Assembly: GCA_030431255.1 (NCBI GenBank)
Contig: JAUIJL010000003.1
Location: 1 to 64,000 of the forward strand
Reading direction: 5' to 3'
Source of the DNA: Thermoanaerobaculia bacterium
Lineage (GTDB): Bacteria; Acidobacteriota; Thermoanaerobaculia; Multivoradales; J023
DNA: 64,000 bases
Shown: in pieces, positions 7,723 through 14,811 of the stretch
Position numbering within the stretch: the first letter of the stretch is position 1
How the letters are laid out: the number at the start of each line of letters is the position of its first letter
Made by a program: the position numbers and the translations under genes
The notes under the pieces: generated by a model
Database searches by the model: none
Told to the model about the DNA's origin: nothing
Seen by the model: only the letters and a program-made list of their open reading frames with translations

Positions 7723-9401
7723 TGGATTTGAGCGTGACCGAGCTGTGGACTCTGGCGTTCGTCATCCTGACCTTCGGCGCCTACCTCTATATCGGGTACA
7801 CCAATCGCGTTCGAGACACCAAGGGTTTCTTTGTCGCGGGCCAAGGGGTGCCGCCGGTTTTCAACGGCATGGCCACCGCCGCGGATTGGATGTCCGCCGC
7901 TTCTTTTATCTCCATGGCCGGCTTGATTTCTTTCATGGGTTACGACGGGGCCGTCTACTTGATGGGTTGGACCGGCGGCTATGTGCTGCTCGCCCTGCTG
8001 CTGGCTCCGTATCTGCGAAAATTCGGAAAATTCACCGTGCCGGACTTTGTCGGAGACCGGTACTACTCCCAAACCGCACGCATCGTGGCGGCGATCTGCG
8101 CGGTCTTCGTGTCCCTGACCTATGTTGCCGGACAGATGCGAGGTGTGGGGGTGGTCTTCTCTCGCTTCTTGGGGGTGTCGATCACCGGCGGCGTGTTGAT
8201 CGGCATGACGGTGGTGGCCTTCTTCGCGGTCCTTGGCGGCATGAAGGGCATCACTTGGACCCAGGTGGCGCAATACTCCGTGCTGATTGTCGCCTTCCTC
8301 ATTCCATCGGTCGCCATTTCCCAAAAGCTCACGGGCAATCCCATTCCCCAGCTGTCGTTCACCTTCTCCGACATCACCGCCAAGCTCAATCAGATCCAGG
8401 TGGACTTGGGATTCACCGAGTACACGGCTCCGTTCCAGAACAAAACCCAGCTCGACGTGCTTTGCATCACTTTGGCGTTGATGGTCGGCACCGCGGGTCT
8501 GCCCCATGTAATCGTGCGCTTCTACACCGTGCCGAGTGTGCGAGCCGCCCGTTATTCCGCGGGTTGGGCCCTGCTGTTCATCGCCTTGCTCTACACCACG
8601 GCACCCGCCCTCGCCGCCTTTGCCCGTTACAACTTGATCGATTCCTTGCACGAAACTCCGATCGAGGAAGCCAGGTCCATGGAGTGGGTCAGCAGCTGGG
8701 AAGCCACGGGATTGTTGGGATTGGACGACAAAAACGGTGACGGCCGGTTGCAGCTGAGCCCCAACGCCGAGCTCAACGAGATTCAAATCGATCGCGACAT
8801 CATTGTGTTGTCCACCCCGGAGGTCGCCGGTCTGGCCCCTTGGGTGATCGCATTGGTGGCGGCCGGGGGCTTGGCCGCGGCCCTTTCCACCGCCGCCGGC
8901 CTGATGTTGGTGATCTCCAGCTCCCTTTCCCATGACATTTACGCCAAGCTCATCCATCCGGGAGCCTCGGAGAGAGAGCGGCTCTTTGTCGGCCGCGTGA
9001 TGATCTTCTTGGCGGTGTGTGTGGCCGGCTACTTTGGTATTCATCCACCCGGTTTTGTGGCGGAGGTGGTTGCGTTTGCCTTTGGTTTGGCCGCGGCGAG
9101 CTTCTTCCCGGTCATCCTCCTGGGCATTTTCGACAAGAGGACCAACCGCGAAGGGGCTATTGCGGGCATGTTGGTCGGCATCGGCTTTACCAGCTTTTAC
9201 ATCATCGGCAATCGCTTCTTCGGCATGGATGCCTTTCTCTTCGGCATCAGCGCCCAGGGCATCGGAACGGTGGGCATGTTGCTGAATTTGGTCACCACTC
9301 TCGTGGTCTCGCGGTGGACCCCCGCGCCGCCCTTGGAGGTCCAAGAAATGGTGGAATCCGTAAGAGTGCCCCGGGGGGCCGGCGAGGCTTCGGCCCACTG
9401 A
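7722..9401 (+). CDS. Sodium:solute symporter large subunit (SSS family, VC_2705-type)
   Basis: The protein has 559 residues. ATG 7722 overlaps the small-subunit TGA and has a GGAGGGGG ribosome site; the GTG one codon earlier is possible. About 13 helices are visible. SSS signatures include GYTNRVRDTKGFFVAGQGVP, TAADWMSAASFISMAG, TVPDFVGDRYYS and GTAGLPHVIVRFYTVPSV (sodium-site region). An extra soluble loop with D-D-K-N-G-D-G-R (about residues 333-341) looks like an EF-hand-type calcium loop, common in this subfamily. It works with DUF4212 as a sodium-coupled carboxylate transporter in the inner membrane. Its stop codon lies inside a perfect 21-bp duplication. Confidence 0.93.
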   Translation: MDLSVTELWTLAFVILTFGAYLYIGYTNRVRDTKGFFVAGQGVPPVFNGMATAADWMSAASFISMAGLISFMGYDGAVYLMGWTGGYVLLALLLAPYLRKFGKFTVPDFVGDRYYSQTARIVAAICAVFVSLTYVAGQMRGVGVVFSRFLGVSITGGVLIGMTVVAFFAVLGGMKGITWTQVAQYSVLIVAFLIPSVAISQKLTGNPIPQLSFTFSDITAKLNQIQVDLGFTEYTAPFQNKTQLDVLCITLALMVGTAGLPHVIVRFYTVPSVRAARYSAGWALLFIALLYTTAPALAAFARYNLIDSLHETPIEEARSMEWVSSWEATGLLGLDDKNGDGRLQLSPNAELNEIQIDRDIIVLSTPEVAGLAPWVIALVAAGGLAAALSTAAGLMLVISSSLSHDIYAKLIHPGASERERLFVGRVMIFLAVCVAGYFGIHPPGFVAEVVAFAFGLAAASFFPVILLGIFDKRTNREGAIAGMLVGIGFTSFYIIGNRFFGMDAFLFGISAQGIGTVGMLLNLVTTLVVSRWTPAPPLEVQEMVESVRVPRGAGEASAH

Positions 9402-9435
9402 CGACGGCATCGAACCCACTGACGACGGCATCGAA
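9394..9435 (+). repeat. 21-bp perfect tandem duplication spanning the symporter stop codon
   Basis: The 21-bp unit beginning cccactgacgacggcatc occurs at 9394-9414 and 9415-9435 with no mismatch. The symporter TGA (9399-9401) lies in the first copy and is repeated in frame at 9420-9422. Confidence 0.92.
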
Positions 9436-9452
9436 CCAAGGATTGCGAGGAG

Positions 9453-10748
9453 ATGGTCTTGAAGACGACGACACAGCTGAAAACGGGACAGCGGAAAAGC
9501 GGAGCTTGTTTGGGCGTAATTTTGCTGTCCCTCGCGATCTCGATTCCCGAGGTCTGGGGCTCTGAGGGAGATCCACGGATTTGGCAGGGATTTCGAGGTG
9601 GTGTCGTCGAAGCCGGGACCCTGCCCGAGGGCTTTGAGCTGGCCACACAGTGGAGCCGCGAGCTCGGCGCCGGCTATTCCAGCGTGGCCGTGGCCGGAGA
9701 CCACCTCGTGACCCTCTTCACCTCAGGCCCCGACGACGTGCTGGCGGCCTTTTCCGTGGCCGACGGCAAGGAGCTGTGGAGGCTGAGGTTGGCGGATAAA
9801 TACGTCGGCCACGAGGGCTCCGACGATGGGCCGCTGTCTTCGCCGATGATCGCCGGCGACCGGGTCTTCGCTCTCGGGCCGAAAGGCCAGCTGGTGGCGA
9901 CCCAGCTGAGCGACGGTGCCGAGCTGTGGCGGATCCAGCTCGATGAATCGAATTCCATGGTGCCTTACTACGGTTATACCTCGTCACCGCTGCCCGTGGA
10001 CGGCTTGGTGGTGGTGCTGACCGGGGGGGAAGGAAGGGCGGTTTCCGCATTCGACCAAAAGAACGGCGCGTTGAAGTGGACGGTGGGCGACGATTCGGTG
10101 ACCTATCAAACAGCCATCGTCGCCGAGCTGGGCGGGCTCCGGCAGCTGGTGGCGGTGACGGATCACCAAGCCATGGGCTTGGAGATCGCGACCGGTCGAG
10201 TGCTTTGGAGCTTCGACCACAGCGTCGGCTCCGCACGCCAGGAGTCTGCCCACCCGACCCCGGTCGATTCGAGCCATGTCTTGCTCAACCTACAAAGCGA
10301 GTCTTTGATGCTCAAGGTGGAAGGGGCGGGCGAGACTCAAAAGGCCGAGGAAGTGTGGAGAAGTCGGGCTTTTGCCAATTCTTTGGTGCTGCCGGTGGTC
10401 CACGGTCAGAAGCTTTTCGGCTTCACCGGCCGTATCCTTTCGGCGGTCGATCCTGCCACCGGAGAATTTGCTTGGCGGTCCCGGGAAGCGCAGGCGCTCA
10501 ACCTGAGCTTGGTGGACGGTCGAATGGCGATGGTCACCAACGACGGTCATTTGGTGGTCGTGCACGCCGATCCTGAGCAATATGAAGAAGTCGCGCGGGT
10601 CAAAGTTTTCGAAAAGGGCGACTATGCCGATCCGGCATTCGCCGATGGCCTGTTTTTCGTCCGCAATCAGAGCCACCTGGCAGCGGTCCGAGTAAAAGCT
10701 GTTTCCAAAGTTGTTGAGGCATCGTCGGGCGACGCCGTTCAACCCTAA
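9453..10748 (+). CDS. Exported PQQ/BamB-like beta-propeller protein
   Basis: This 431-residue protein opens with a signal peptide (MVLKTTT..., hydrophobic LGVILLSLAIS, cleavage likely after VWG near residue 35). The rest consists of PQQ_2-type blades with repeated G-x-x-LWR/W motifs: DGKELWRLRL, DGAELWRIQL, NGALKWTVG, TGRVLWSFD, TGEFAWRSR. This is the eight-bladed propeller seen in PQQ dehydrogenases and BamB. No catalytic Asp or Cys pair of a PQQ dehydrogenase is visible, so a scaffold or binding role is more likely than catalysis. A GCGAGGAG ribosome site precedes ATG 9453. It may form a unit with the symporter genes 50 bases upstream, but the function is not determined. Confidence 0.85.
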   Translation: MVLKTTTQLKTGQRKSGACLGVILLSLAISIPEVWGSEGDPRIWQGFRGGVVEAGTLPEGFELATQWSRELGAGYSSVAVAGDHLVTLFTSGPDDVLAAFSVADGKELWRLRLADKYVGHEGSDDGPLSSPMIAGDRVFALGPKGQLVATQLSDGAELWRIQLDESNSMVPYYGYTSSPLPVDGLVVVLTGGEGRAVSAFDQKNGALKWTVGDDSVTYQTAIVAELGGLRQLVAVTDHQAMGLEIATGRVLWSFDHSVGSARQESAHPTPVDSSHVLLNLQSESLMLKVEGAGETQKAEEVWRSRAFANSLVLPVVHGQKLFGFTGRILSAVDPATGEFAWRSREAQALNLSLVDGRMAMVTNDGHLVVVHADPEQYEEVARVKVFEKGDYADPAFADGLFFVRNQSHLAAVRVKAVSKVVEASSGDAVQP

Positions 10749-11174
10749 ATCTGCACTGCTCATAACTGCAAATGACTCATAAAATATTGAGCCGGCCGCC
10801 GAAATTCCCTTTCTAGACGATGTGGCGAGGCGCCTGTGTCCGCTCACATACCTTGGTTGCATTGTGTAAGTCTCTTGTTTTCAGCTTTTGTCGGCTGTCA
10901 TTCGATAAGCCCTCGGGCTGGGGCCGCCGAATTATTGCTTGAGTCTTTTGTTCTAACCGCACTGAAAGTGTCACAGCTGATGGAATGTGATTGGTTCGAA
11001 TCGTTTGACACTTCAGTGGCGTTGAGGTAAAAATCTCGTGCTCTCCGTAGTGGGGCGGCGAGATGGCCCAGCTCAATGGAATAGAACACCGGGCGACATT
11101 CACCTCGCTGCACAACCATTGGCGCTCGCGACGCACGGGCTCGATATTTGTGGTGGTGGATATGGACGTATCGA
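10749..11174. other. Intergenic region before the peptide cluster
   Basis: No convincing gene was found in these 426 bases. They hold a 59-bp imperfect inverted repeat (10960-11018) and a possible 39-codon ORF (11063-11182, MAQLNGIEHRATF...). That ORF overlaps the next start and shows no family features. The base composition is more AT-rich than the flanks, so the cluster promoter is probably here, but no clear -35/-10 pair stands out. Confidence 0.5.
10960..11018. repeat. Inverted repeat upstream of the peptide cluster
   Basis: The left arm cactgaaagtgtca (10960-10973) and right arm tgacacttcagtg (11006-11018) are complementary over 13 bp with one bulged base. They enclose about 32 bases. 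It could be a cis-regulatory hairpin or the end-to-end remnant of a small mobile element. No T-run follows, so it is not an obvious terminator. Confidence 0.75.
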
Positions 11175-11417
11175 ATGGCTAAGCGGCGGACACTCAAGGG
11201 TGGCTTGGCCGAGAATATGGACATCGTCGAAAAGGCTAAGCAGCGGGCGCTCGAGGCCCGCAGGCTGATACCGACCCGAGTTGAGGTAAGCCCCGGCCAT
11301 TGGATTTTCAAAATGGTCGAGCCTTCCGAAGCCGTGTCCGGCGTCGAGCCTTCCTCTGCCCTCGAGCCCTCCTCTACCCTCGAGCCACAGACAGGCGCTC
11401 AGTCGGAGTCGAGGTGA
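11175..11417 (+). CDS. Small basic protein with EPSS repeats at the head of the peptide cluster
   Basis: The protein has 80 residues from ATG 11175; the upstream in-frame ATG at 11148 (MWWWIWTYR) has no ribosome site. The N-terminal part is basic and helical (MAKRRTLKGGLAENMDIVEKAKQRALEARRL), then VEVSPGHWIFKMVEPSE. The tail is a low-complexity E-P-S-S-(A/T)-L repeat encoded by an 18-bp DNA duplication at 11346-11381. There are no cysteines, no signal peptide and no known domain. It is followed after four bases by the GTG start of the first eight-cysteine protein, so it belongs to the same transcript. I do not recognise it. A DNA- or leader-binding role is possible but unsupported. Confidence 0.6.
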   Translation: MAKRRTLKGGLAENMDIVEKAKQRALEARRLIPTRVEVSPGHWIFKMVEPSEAVSGVEPSSALEPSSTLEPQTGAQSESR

Positions 11418-11421
11418 TCCG

Positions 11422-12000
11422 GTGAGCTCGACGTCGAATACGGAAAAGGCGATGCCGGTCCTGGACGATAAGAGCTCGTCCCCCCGGATGGCGTCTTCAG
11501 CTGCCTCCTCCCCCCAAGAAACATCTCCCCGAAAAGCTGCTCGCGGAAAGACGCTCTTGCCGGTGATCGCCGAAGCCGGGGATACCCGACTGTGTCCGAG
11601 TTACAGCCCGAGAGAGCCGGGATCGGGTTGGGTTTTCGGCGTCGTCGAGCCGACTGAAGAGGGGCCCCGCATGGTGCCCTTAGACAAACCCGAAGCGGTG
11701 ACGGAGGCGGTCTTTCAAATGGCATCTCCGCTGCATCCCGGTGAGCTCTTTCGCATCACCGCACCGTGCATGGGAGCGCCTTGTAAGAATCACGGGGAGG
11801 GCGGCATCTGTCACTTGGCTCGCTCGGTAGCCAAAAGGCCGATCCCAAAAGTTTCAAAGGGGCTTCCGCCCTGCACCATTCGCGCGTCTTGTTTGTGGTG
11901 GGACCAAGAAGGCCGGGACGCCTGTGATCGCTGCACCGCTTTCACCACGACCACCAATACCACCCTCGCGGCCATTCAAGGCAAAGGGGCCGATGACTAG
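11422..12000 (+). CDS. Eight-cysteine protein, copy A, paired with a GG-leader peptide
   Basis: The protein has 192 residues from GTG 11422, which has GAGGTGAT upstream and starts just after the previous stop. The first 45 residues are Ser-rich and not conserved. The core from residue 46 (LLPVIAEAGD) is closely similar over its whole length to copy B at 12242. Shared features are LCPS-x-SPR-x-PG-x-GWVFGVV, an EGPRMV strand, PLHP-x-E-x-FRIT and CKN-x-GEGGICHL, then LPxCxIRxxCxWWxQEGxxACxxC. Eight cysteines in pairs suggest a metal or Fe-S site; this is inferred, no family assignment is certain. There is no signal peptide, so it is probably cytoplasmic. Its position directly before a leader peptide in both copies suggests a role in peptide handling. 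Confidence 0.8.
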   Translation: MSSTSNTEKAMPVLDDKSSSPRMASSAASSPQETSPRKAARGKTLLPVIAEAGDTRLCPSYSPREPGSGWVFGVVEPTEEGPRMVPLDKPEAVTEAVFQMASPLHPGELFRITAPCMGAPCKNHGEGGICHLARSVAKRPIPKVSKGLPPCTIRASCLWWDQEGRDACDRCTAFTTTTNTTLAAIQGKGADD

Positions 12001-12062
12001 TTTCAGAACGAGCGTTTGGACGGCACCTTATTGTGTACCGTGAAAACCTAAGGAGATCATCT

Positions 12063-12227
12063 ATGTCCGATTCCACTGAATCCAACCCGAAACCCGGTTT
12101 TGAGATTGAAGAGCTGAGCGACGACTCTTTGGAAGAAGTTTCTGGCGGTGAGTCTTGTACCGGTTGCGGGGGTGGCTGTGAACAAGACTGCAGCGGCACG
12201 GGTGGGGGACTCTCCCAGCAGATGTGA
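12063..12227 (+). CDS. GG-leader peptide 1 (putative RiPP/bacteriocin-like precursor)
   Basis: This 54-residue peptide follows a strong ribosome site (AAGGAGATCATCT). The acidic leader (residues 1-29) ends in F-E-I-E-E-L-S-D-D-S-L-E-E-V-S-G-G, the double-glycine pattern cut by C39-type peptidase-transporters. The 25-residue core has four cysteines (C32, C35, C39, C43) in a Gly-rich setting (CTGCGGGCEQDC) and the tail CSGTGGGLSQQM. Peptide 2 has the same leader logic and nearly the same tail. The gene sits between the two eight-cysteine proteins. The precursor role is inferred from leader architecture and repetition; no maturation enzyme is encoded nearby. Confidence 0.82.
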   Translation: MSDSTESNPKPGFEIEELSDDSLEEVSGGESCTGCGGGCEQDCSGTGGGLSQQM

Positions 12228-12241
12228 TCCAGGGAGAGCCC

Positions 12242-12691
12242 ATGAAGAAAAAGAATCTCTTACCGGTGATCGGTGATCTCGGCGACAAGAAGCTCTGTCC
12301 GAGCTTCAGTCCCAGAAGGCCTGGCAAAGGATGGGTCTTTGGTGTGGTGACTCCCACCGACGAGGGCCCGCGAATGGTGGCTTTGGAGAAACCGGAGCCG
12401 GTGACCGAAGAGACCTTTGCCATGGCCGCGCCACTGCATCCCAGCGAGGTCTTTCGAATCACCTCGCCGTGTGTGGAGGGTCATTGCAAGAATTTCGGCG
12501 AGGGTGGAATCTGCCACTTGGGGCATACCGTCTCCAAGAGTCGGGCCGAAGGTGAGGATCTTCCGGTTTGCCAGATTCGCCCGGAATGCGTTTGGTGGCA
12601 CCAAGAAGGGCCTGCAGCCTGTGCCCAATGCTCGAAGATGGTGACCAACAACGAGAAGAGCCGGGCGATGCGCGATGAGATGGGGCGTTGA
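12242..12691 (+). CDS. Eight-cysteine protein, copy B
   Basis: The protein has 149 residues from ATG 12242 (AGGGAGAG upstream), 14 bases after peptide 1. It aligns with copy A without the Ser-rich extension: LLPVIGDLGDKKLCPS, GWVFGVVTPTDEGPRMV, PLHPSEVFRIT, CVEGHCKNFGEGGICHL, LPVCQIRPECVWWHQEGPAACAQC. All eight cysteines and the WW-x-QEG motif are kept in both copies, pointing to a structural metal or cluster site. By eye, well over half of the aligned core positions are identical. That indicates a tandem duplication of an [eight-Cys protein + GG peptide] unit. The molecular function is unknown; a precursor-binding or maturation factor is my working hypothesis. Confidence 0.8.
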   Translation: MKKKNLLPVIGDLGDKKLCPSFSPRRPGKGWVFGVVTPTDEGPRMVALEKPEPVTEETFAMAAPLHPSEVFRITSPCVEGHCKNFGEGGICHLGHTVSKSRAEGEDLPVCQIRPECVWWHQEGPAACAQCSKMVTNNEKSRAMRDEMGR

Positions 12692-12789
12692 TCCCCTACT
12701 TTTCTCAGTCAGCAGTGAGTCGCGCTCGGTACGGGAAGGGATCCCGGCTTCGGCCGTCCGTACAAATCCACAACCGCTGAGGAGCAGAG

Positions 12790-12975
12790 ATGACGAAAGA
12801 CGACAAAACTCAACCGCAAGACAAACTGCCTGAATTCGGCATTGCGGAGATGGAAGAGCTCCAGGACGACGCGCTGGACGACGTCTCCGGAGGGTCGGAC
12901 TGTGGCGGCTGCACTCTGTGCGGCGGTGTCAGCCCTGATTGCAGCGGAGGCGGTGGTCCGAGTCAGAACGTTTAG
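12790..12975 (+). CDS. GG-leader peptide 2 (putative RiPP/bacteriocin-like precursor)
   Basis: This 61-residue peptide starts at ATG 12790 (GAGGAGCAG upstream). The leader ends in F-G-I-A-E-M-E-E-L-Q-D-D-A-L-D-D-V-S-G-G (Gly 34-35), parallel to peptide 1. The 26-residue core SDCGGCTLCGGVSPDC has four cysteines (38, 41, 44, 51) and the tail CSGGGGPSQNV, almost identical to that of peptide 1. Cysteine spacing differs (C-x2-C-x2-C-x6-C against C-x2-C-x3-C-x3-C), so the mature products would not be simple copies. It follows copy B of the eight-cysteine protein by about 100 bases. Confidence 0.82.
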   Translation: MTKDDKTQPQDKLPEFGIAEMEELQDDALDDVSGGSDCGGCTLCGGVSPDCSGGGGPSQNV

Positions 12976-13065
12976 GAATCCGTAGACCGCTCTGGAAAAG
13001 TTTCGAGTAGCCATGATGCATGGCTCGGTTACCCAAAAAAGCCTTTCGAGGCCAAGGAGAAGCAC

Positions 13066-13203
13066 GTGAAGAAAGATCCGAATGCCATCAAAGAGCCGAA
13101 GTTCGACATCAAAGAGGTCGAGGACGAGCAGATGCTCACCGACATCGCCGGGGGATGGGGGAGCTGCAGCGGTGGTCCCCCCACCGACGGCACGGGTGGG
13201 TGA
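13066..13203 (+). CDS. GG-leader peptide 3, short GTG-started precursor-like peptide
   Basis: This 45-residue peptide has an excellent ribosome site (AAGGAGA, five bases before GTG 13066). The leader KEPKFDIKEVEDEQMLTDIAGG keeps the F-x-I-x-E-x-E-x-x-x-L-x-D-(V/I)-x-G-G pattern of peptides 1 and 2. The core is only 15 residues, WGSCSGGPPTDGTGG, with one cysteine. It is the last gene before a strong terminator. Because of its size and GTG start it is easily missed. It could be a divergent precursor, a decoy or a truncated copy. Confidence 0.75.
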   Translation: MKKDPNAIKEPKFDIKEVEDEQMLTDIAGGWGSCSGGPPTDGTGG

Positions 13204-13227
13204 TTCCCGCTCATCGAGCCTTCAGCC

Positions 13228-13259
13228 GCCGATCGGACCTTCGGGTTCGATCGGCTTTT
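13228..13259 (+). terminator. Intrinsic terminator of the peptide cluster
   Basis: A perfect 8-bp stem gccgatcg / cgatcggc (13228-13235 and 13248-13255) with a 12-base loop is followed at once by TTTT. It begins 25 bases after the stop of peptide 3 and closes the 11.2-13.2 kb transcript. Confidence 0.88.
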
Positions 13260-13393
13260 CATTTAGGGGGCTGCGTCGCTGCCGAACCCCAGGGCTGCTT
13301 CGGATTGACGATTCCGACTCGGATGGTTAGGTTTGCGCTCCGTGACCGGCGACCGTCCCGCCGGGTCCAACCAACGTCAGGATAGGAGACATC

Positions 13394-14020
13394 ATGATTC
13401 CGGCAGTAGAGGCCCTCGAGCGATTGAAAAAAGGCAATCAGCGGTTTGTCTCGGAATCCCGTGACCTATCCAACGTCGCAGGTAAGAAGCGTCGAGAGGA
13501 GCTGATTTCTGGGCAGAAACCTTTTGCCGTCATTTTGGGATGCTCCGATTCGCGGGTGCCGGCCGAGCTGGTCTTCGATCAAGGCTTGGGCGATCTCTTC
13601 GTGATCCGCGTGGCCGGAAATATCATCGCCCCGTCTCTGGTAGGAAGCGTGGAATTCGCCGCGGCGACTTTTGATACCCGTTTGGTAGTGGTGCTCGGGC
13701 ATTCGCAATGCGGTGCGATCGGGGCCACCCTCGATGAGCTGGAGCAGCCCTCGGAGGTCCGTTCCCCGAACTTGCACTCCATCGTCGATCGGATTCGTCC
13801 CGCGGTGGAGCCTTTGTTGGAAGGCGATGAGACCCCCGAGCGTTCGGTGCTCGTGCATCGAGCGGTTCGGGCCAATGTCCGGGCGTCCGCCAACCATCTC
13901 CGTCACGGCTCGGCGGTGCTCGAAGAGCTGATCCGAGACGGCGGGTTGAGGGTCGTCGGGGCGGAATACTCTTTGGAGACGGGCGTCGTAGATTTCTTTG
14001 ACGGCCTGGATCAGCTCTGA
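13394..14020 (+). CDS. Beta-class carbonic anhydrase
   Basis: The protein has 208 residues, the usual length. The zinc ligands are visible as C50-S-D52-S-R54 and H103-S-Q-C106 (GHSQCGA); D52/R54 form the catalytic dyad. The enzyme interconverts carbon dioxide and bicarbonate in the cytoplasm. ATG 13394 has AGGAGA upstream. RVAGNI and GSVEFAA are also typical. The next gene begins 8 bases downstream, so the two are probably co-transcribed. A sulfate permease-type partner is not present. Confidence 0.95.
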   Translation: MIPAVEALERLKKGNQRFVSESRDLSNVAGKKRREELISGQKPFAVILGCSDSRVPAELVFDQGLGDLFVIRVAGNIIAPSLVGSVEFAAATFDTRLVVVLGHSQCGAIGATLDELEQPSEVRSPNLHSIVDRIRPAVEPLLEGDETPERSVLVHRAVRANVRASANHLRHGSAVLEELIRDGGLRVVGAEYSLETGVVDFFDGLDQL

Positions 14021-14028
14021 GGTTCGGT

Positions 14029-14802
14029 TTGGATCTCGGGCTACAAAATAAAGTTGCGGTGGTCACCGGAGCCAGCCGTGGGTTGGGTTTGGCGATCGCC
14101 GAATCCCTCGCCCGCGAGGGCTGCAAGCTGGCGATCTGTGCCCGCGGCAAAGACGGGCTGGAGGCGGCGGCCGAGAAGCTGGAGAAGCTCGGGGCAGAGG
14201 TGTTGTCGCTTTCCGCCGACATTACCGATCCCGATGCCCATGGGCGTTTGATCGGTGCCACAGTGGATCGATTCGGCCGTTTGGATGTCTTGGTGAACAG
14301 CGCGGGAGGAAATCGCCGGGGCCGTTTTACCGAGCTCGACGACCAGGCTTGGGATGAGATTTTGGATCTCAACTTCAAGGCCCATGTGCGGATGACCCGC
14401 TCGGCCGTTCCACACCTGAGCCGCGTATCCGGTGCGGTGCTTTTCATCGCGTCGATTTTTGGACGGGAGGCCGGTGGGCCCGGCTTGACCGCCTACAACT
14501 CTACGAAGTCGGCCTTGATCAGCCTGGCCAAAATTATGGCCTTGGAGCTGGCGGAGCACGGAGTGCGGGTCAACAGCCTGGCGCCGGGCTCCATTCGATT
14601 CCCCGGCGGCAGCTGGGATCGGCGCTGCCTCGAGGATCCGCAAGCCATGGAAGAGTTTGTGGACCGCAACCTGCCGCTCGGCCGATTCGGACGGGCCCAA
14701 GAAATCGGCGATGTGGCGGCCTTCCTGTGCTCGGAGCGGGCTTCATGGATTACCGGCGCCTGCCTCAACGTCGACGGTGGACAAAGCCGAGCGCTTTTCT
14801 AG
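14029..14802 (+). CDS. Short-chain dehydrogenase/reductase (3-oxoacyl-ACP reductase-like)
   Basis: The protein has 257 residues from TTG 14029, eight bases after the carbonic anhydrase stop. The NAD(P) motif is V-T-G-A-S-R-G-L-G (12-20), the structural motif NSAG is at 90-93, and the catalytic residues are S142, Y156 and K160 (YNSTK). The C-terminal N-V-D-G-G-Q is as in classical SDRs. Arg 17 after Ser 16 suggests NADP(H) preference. The substrate is unknown; FabG-like or sugar/polyol dehydrogenases are closest by pattern. Confidence 0.9.
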   Translation: MDLGLQNKVAVVTGASRGLGLAIAESLAREGCKLAICARGKDGLEAAAEKLEKLGAEVLSLSADITDPDAHGRLIGATVDRFGRLDVLVNSAGGNRRGRFTELDDQAWDEILDLNFKAHVRMTRSAVPHLSRVSGAVLFIASIFGREAGGPGLTAYNSTKSALISLAKIMALELAEHGVRVNSLAPGSIRFPGGSWDRRCLEDPQAMEEFVDRNLPLGRFGRAQEIGDVAAFLCSERASWITGACLNVDGGQSRALF

Positions 14803-14811
14803 GCCTGTCGG

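Noticed and set aside
7662-9704. 680-codon minus-strand ORF
   Set aside because: Lies opposite the two symporter genes and the next gene's start; Gly/His/Arg/Asp-rich shadow with no family signature.
10985-11010. GGTTCGAATC, similar to a tRNA T-loop
   Set aside because: No acceptor, D or anticodon arms can be folded around it; it lies in the loop of an inverted repeat.
10836-11030. 64-codon ORF with a hydrophobic start (IPWLHCVSLLFSAFVGC)
   Set aside because: GTG start without ribosome site, runs through the inverted repeat, ends in a region with no coding character.
13009-13025. Small perfect hairpin agccatg/catggct before peptide 3
   Set aside because: Only 7 bp with a 3-base loop, no T-run and 40 bases away from the start; too little to call a regulatory element.
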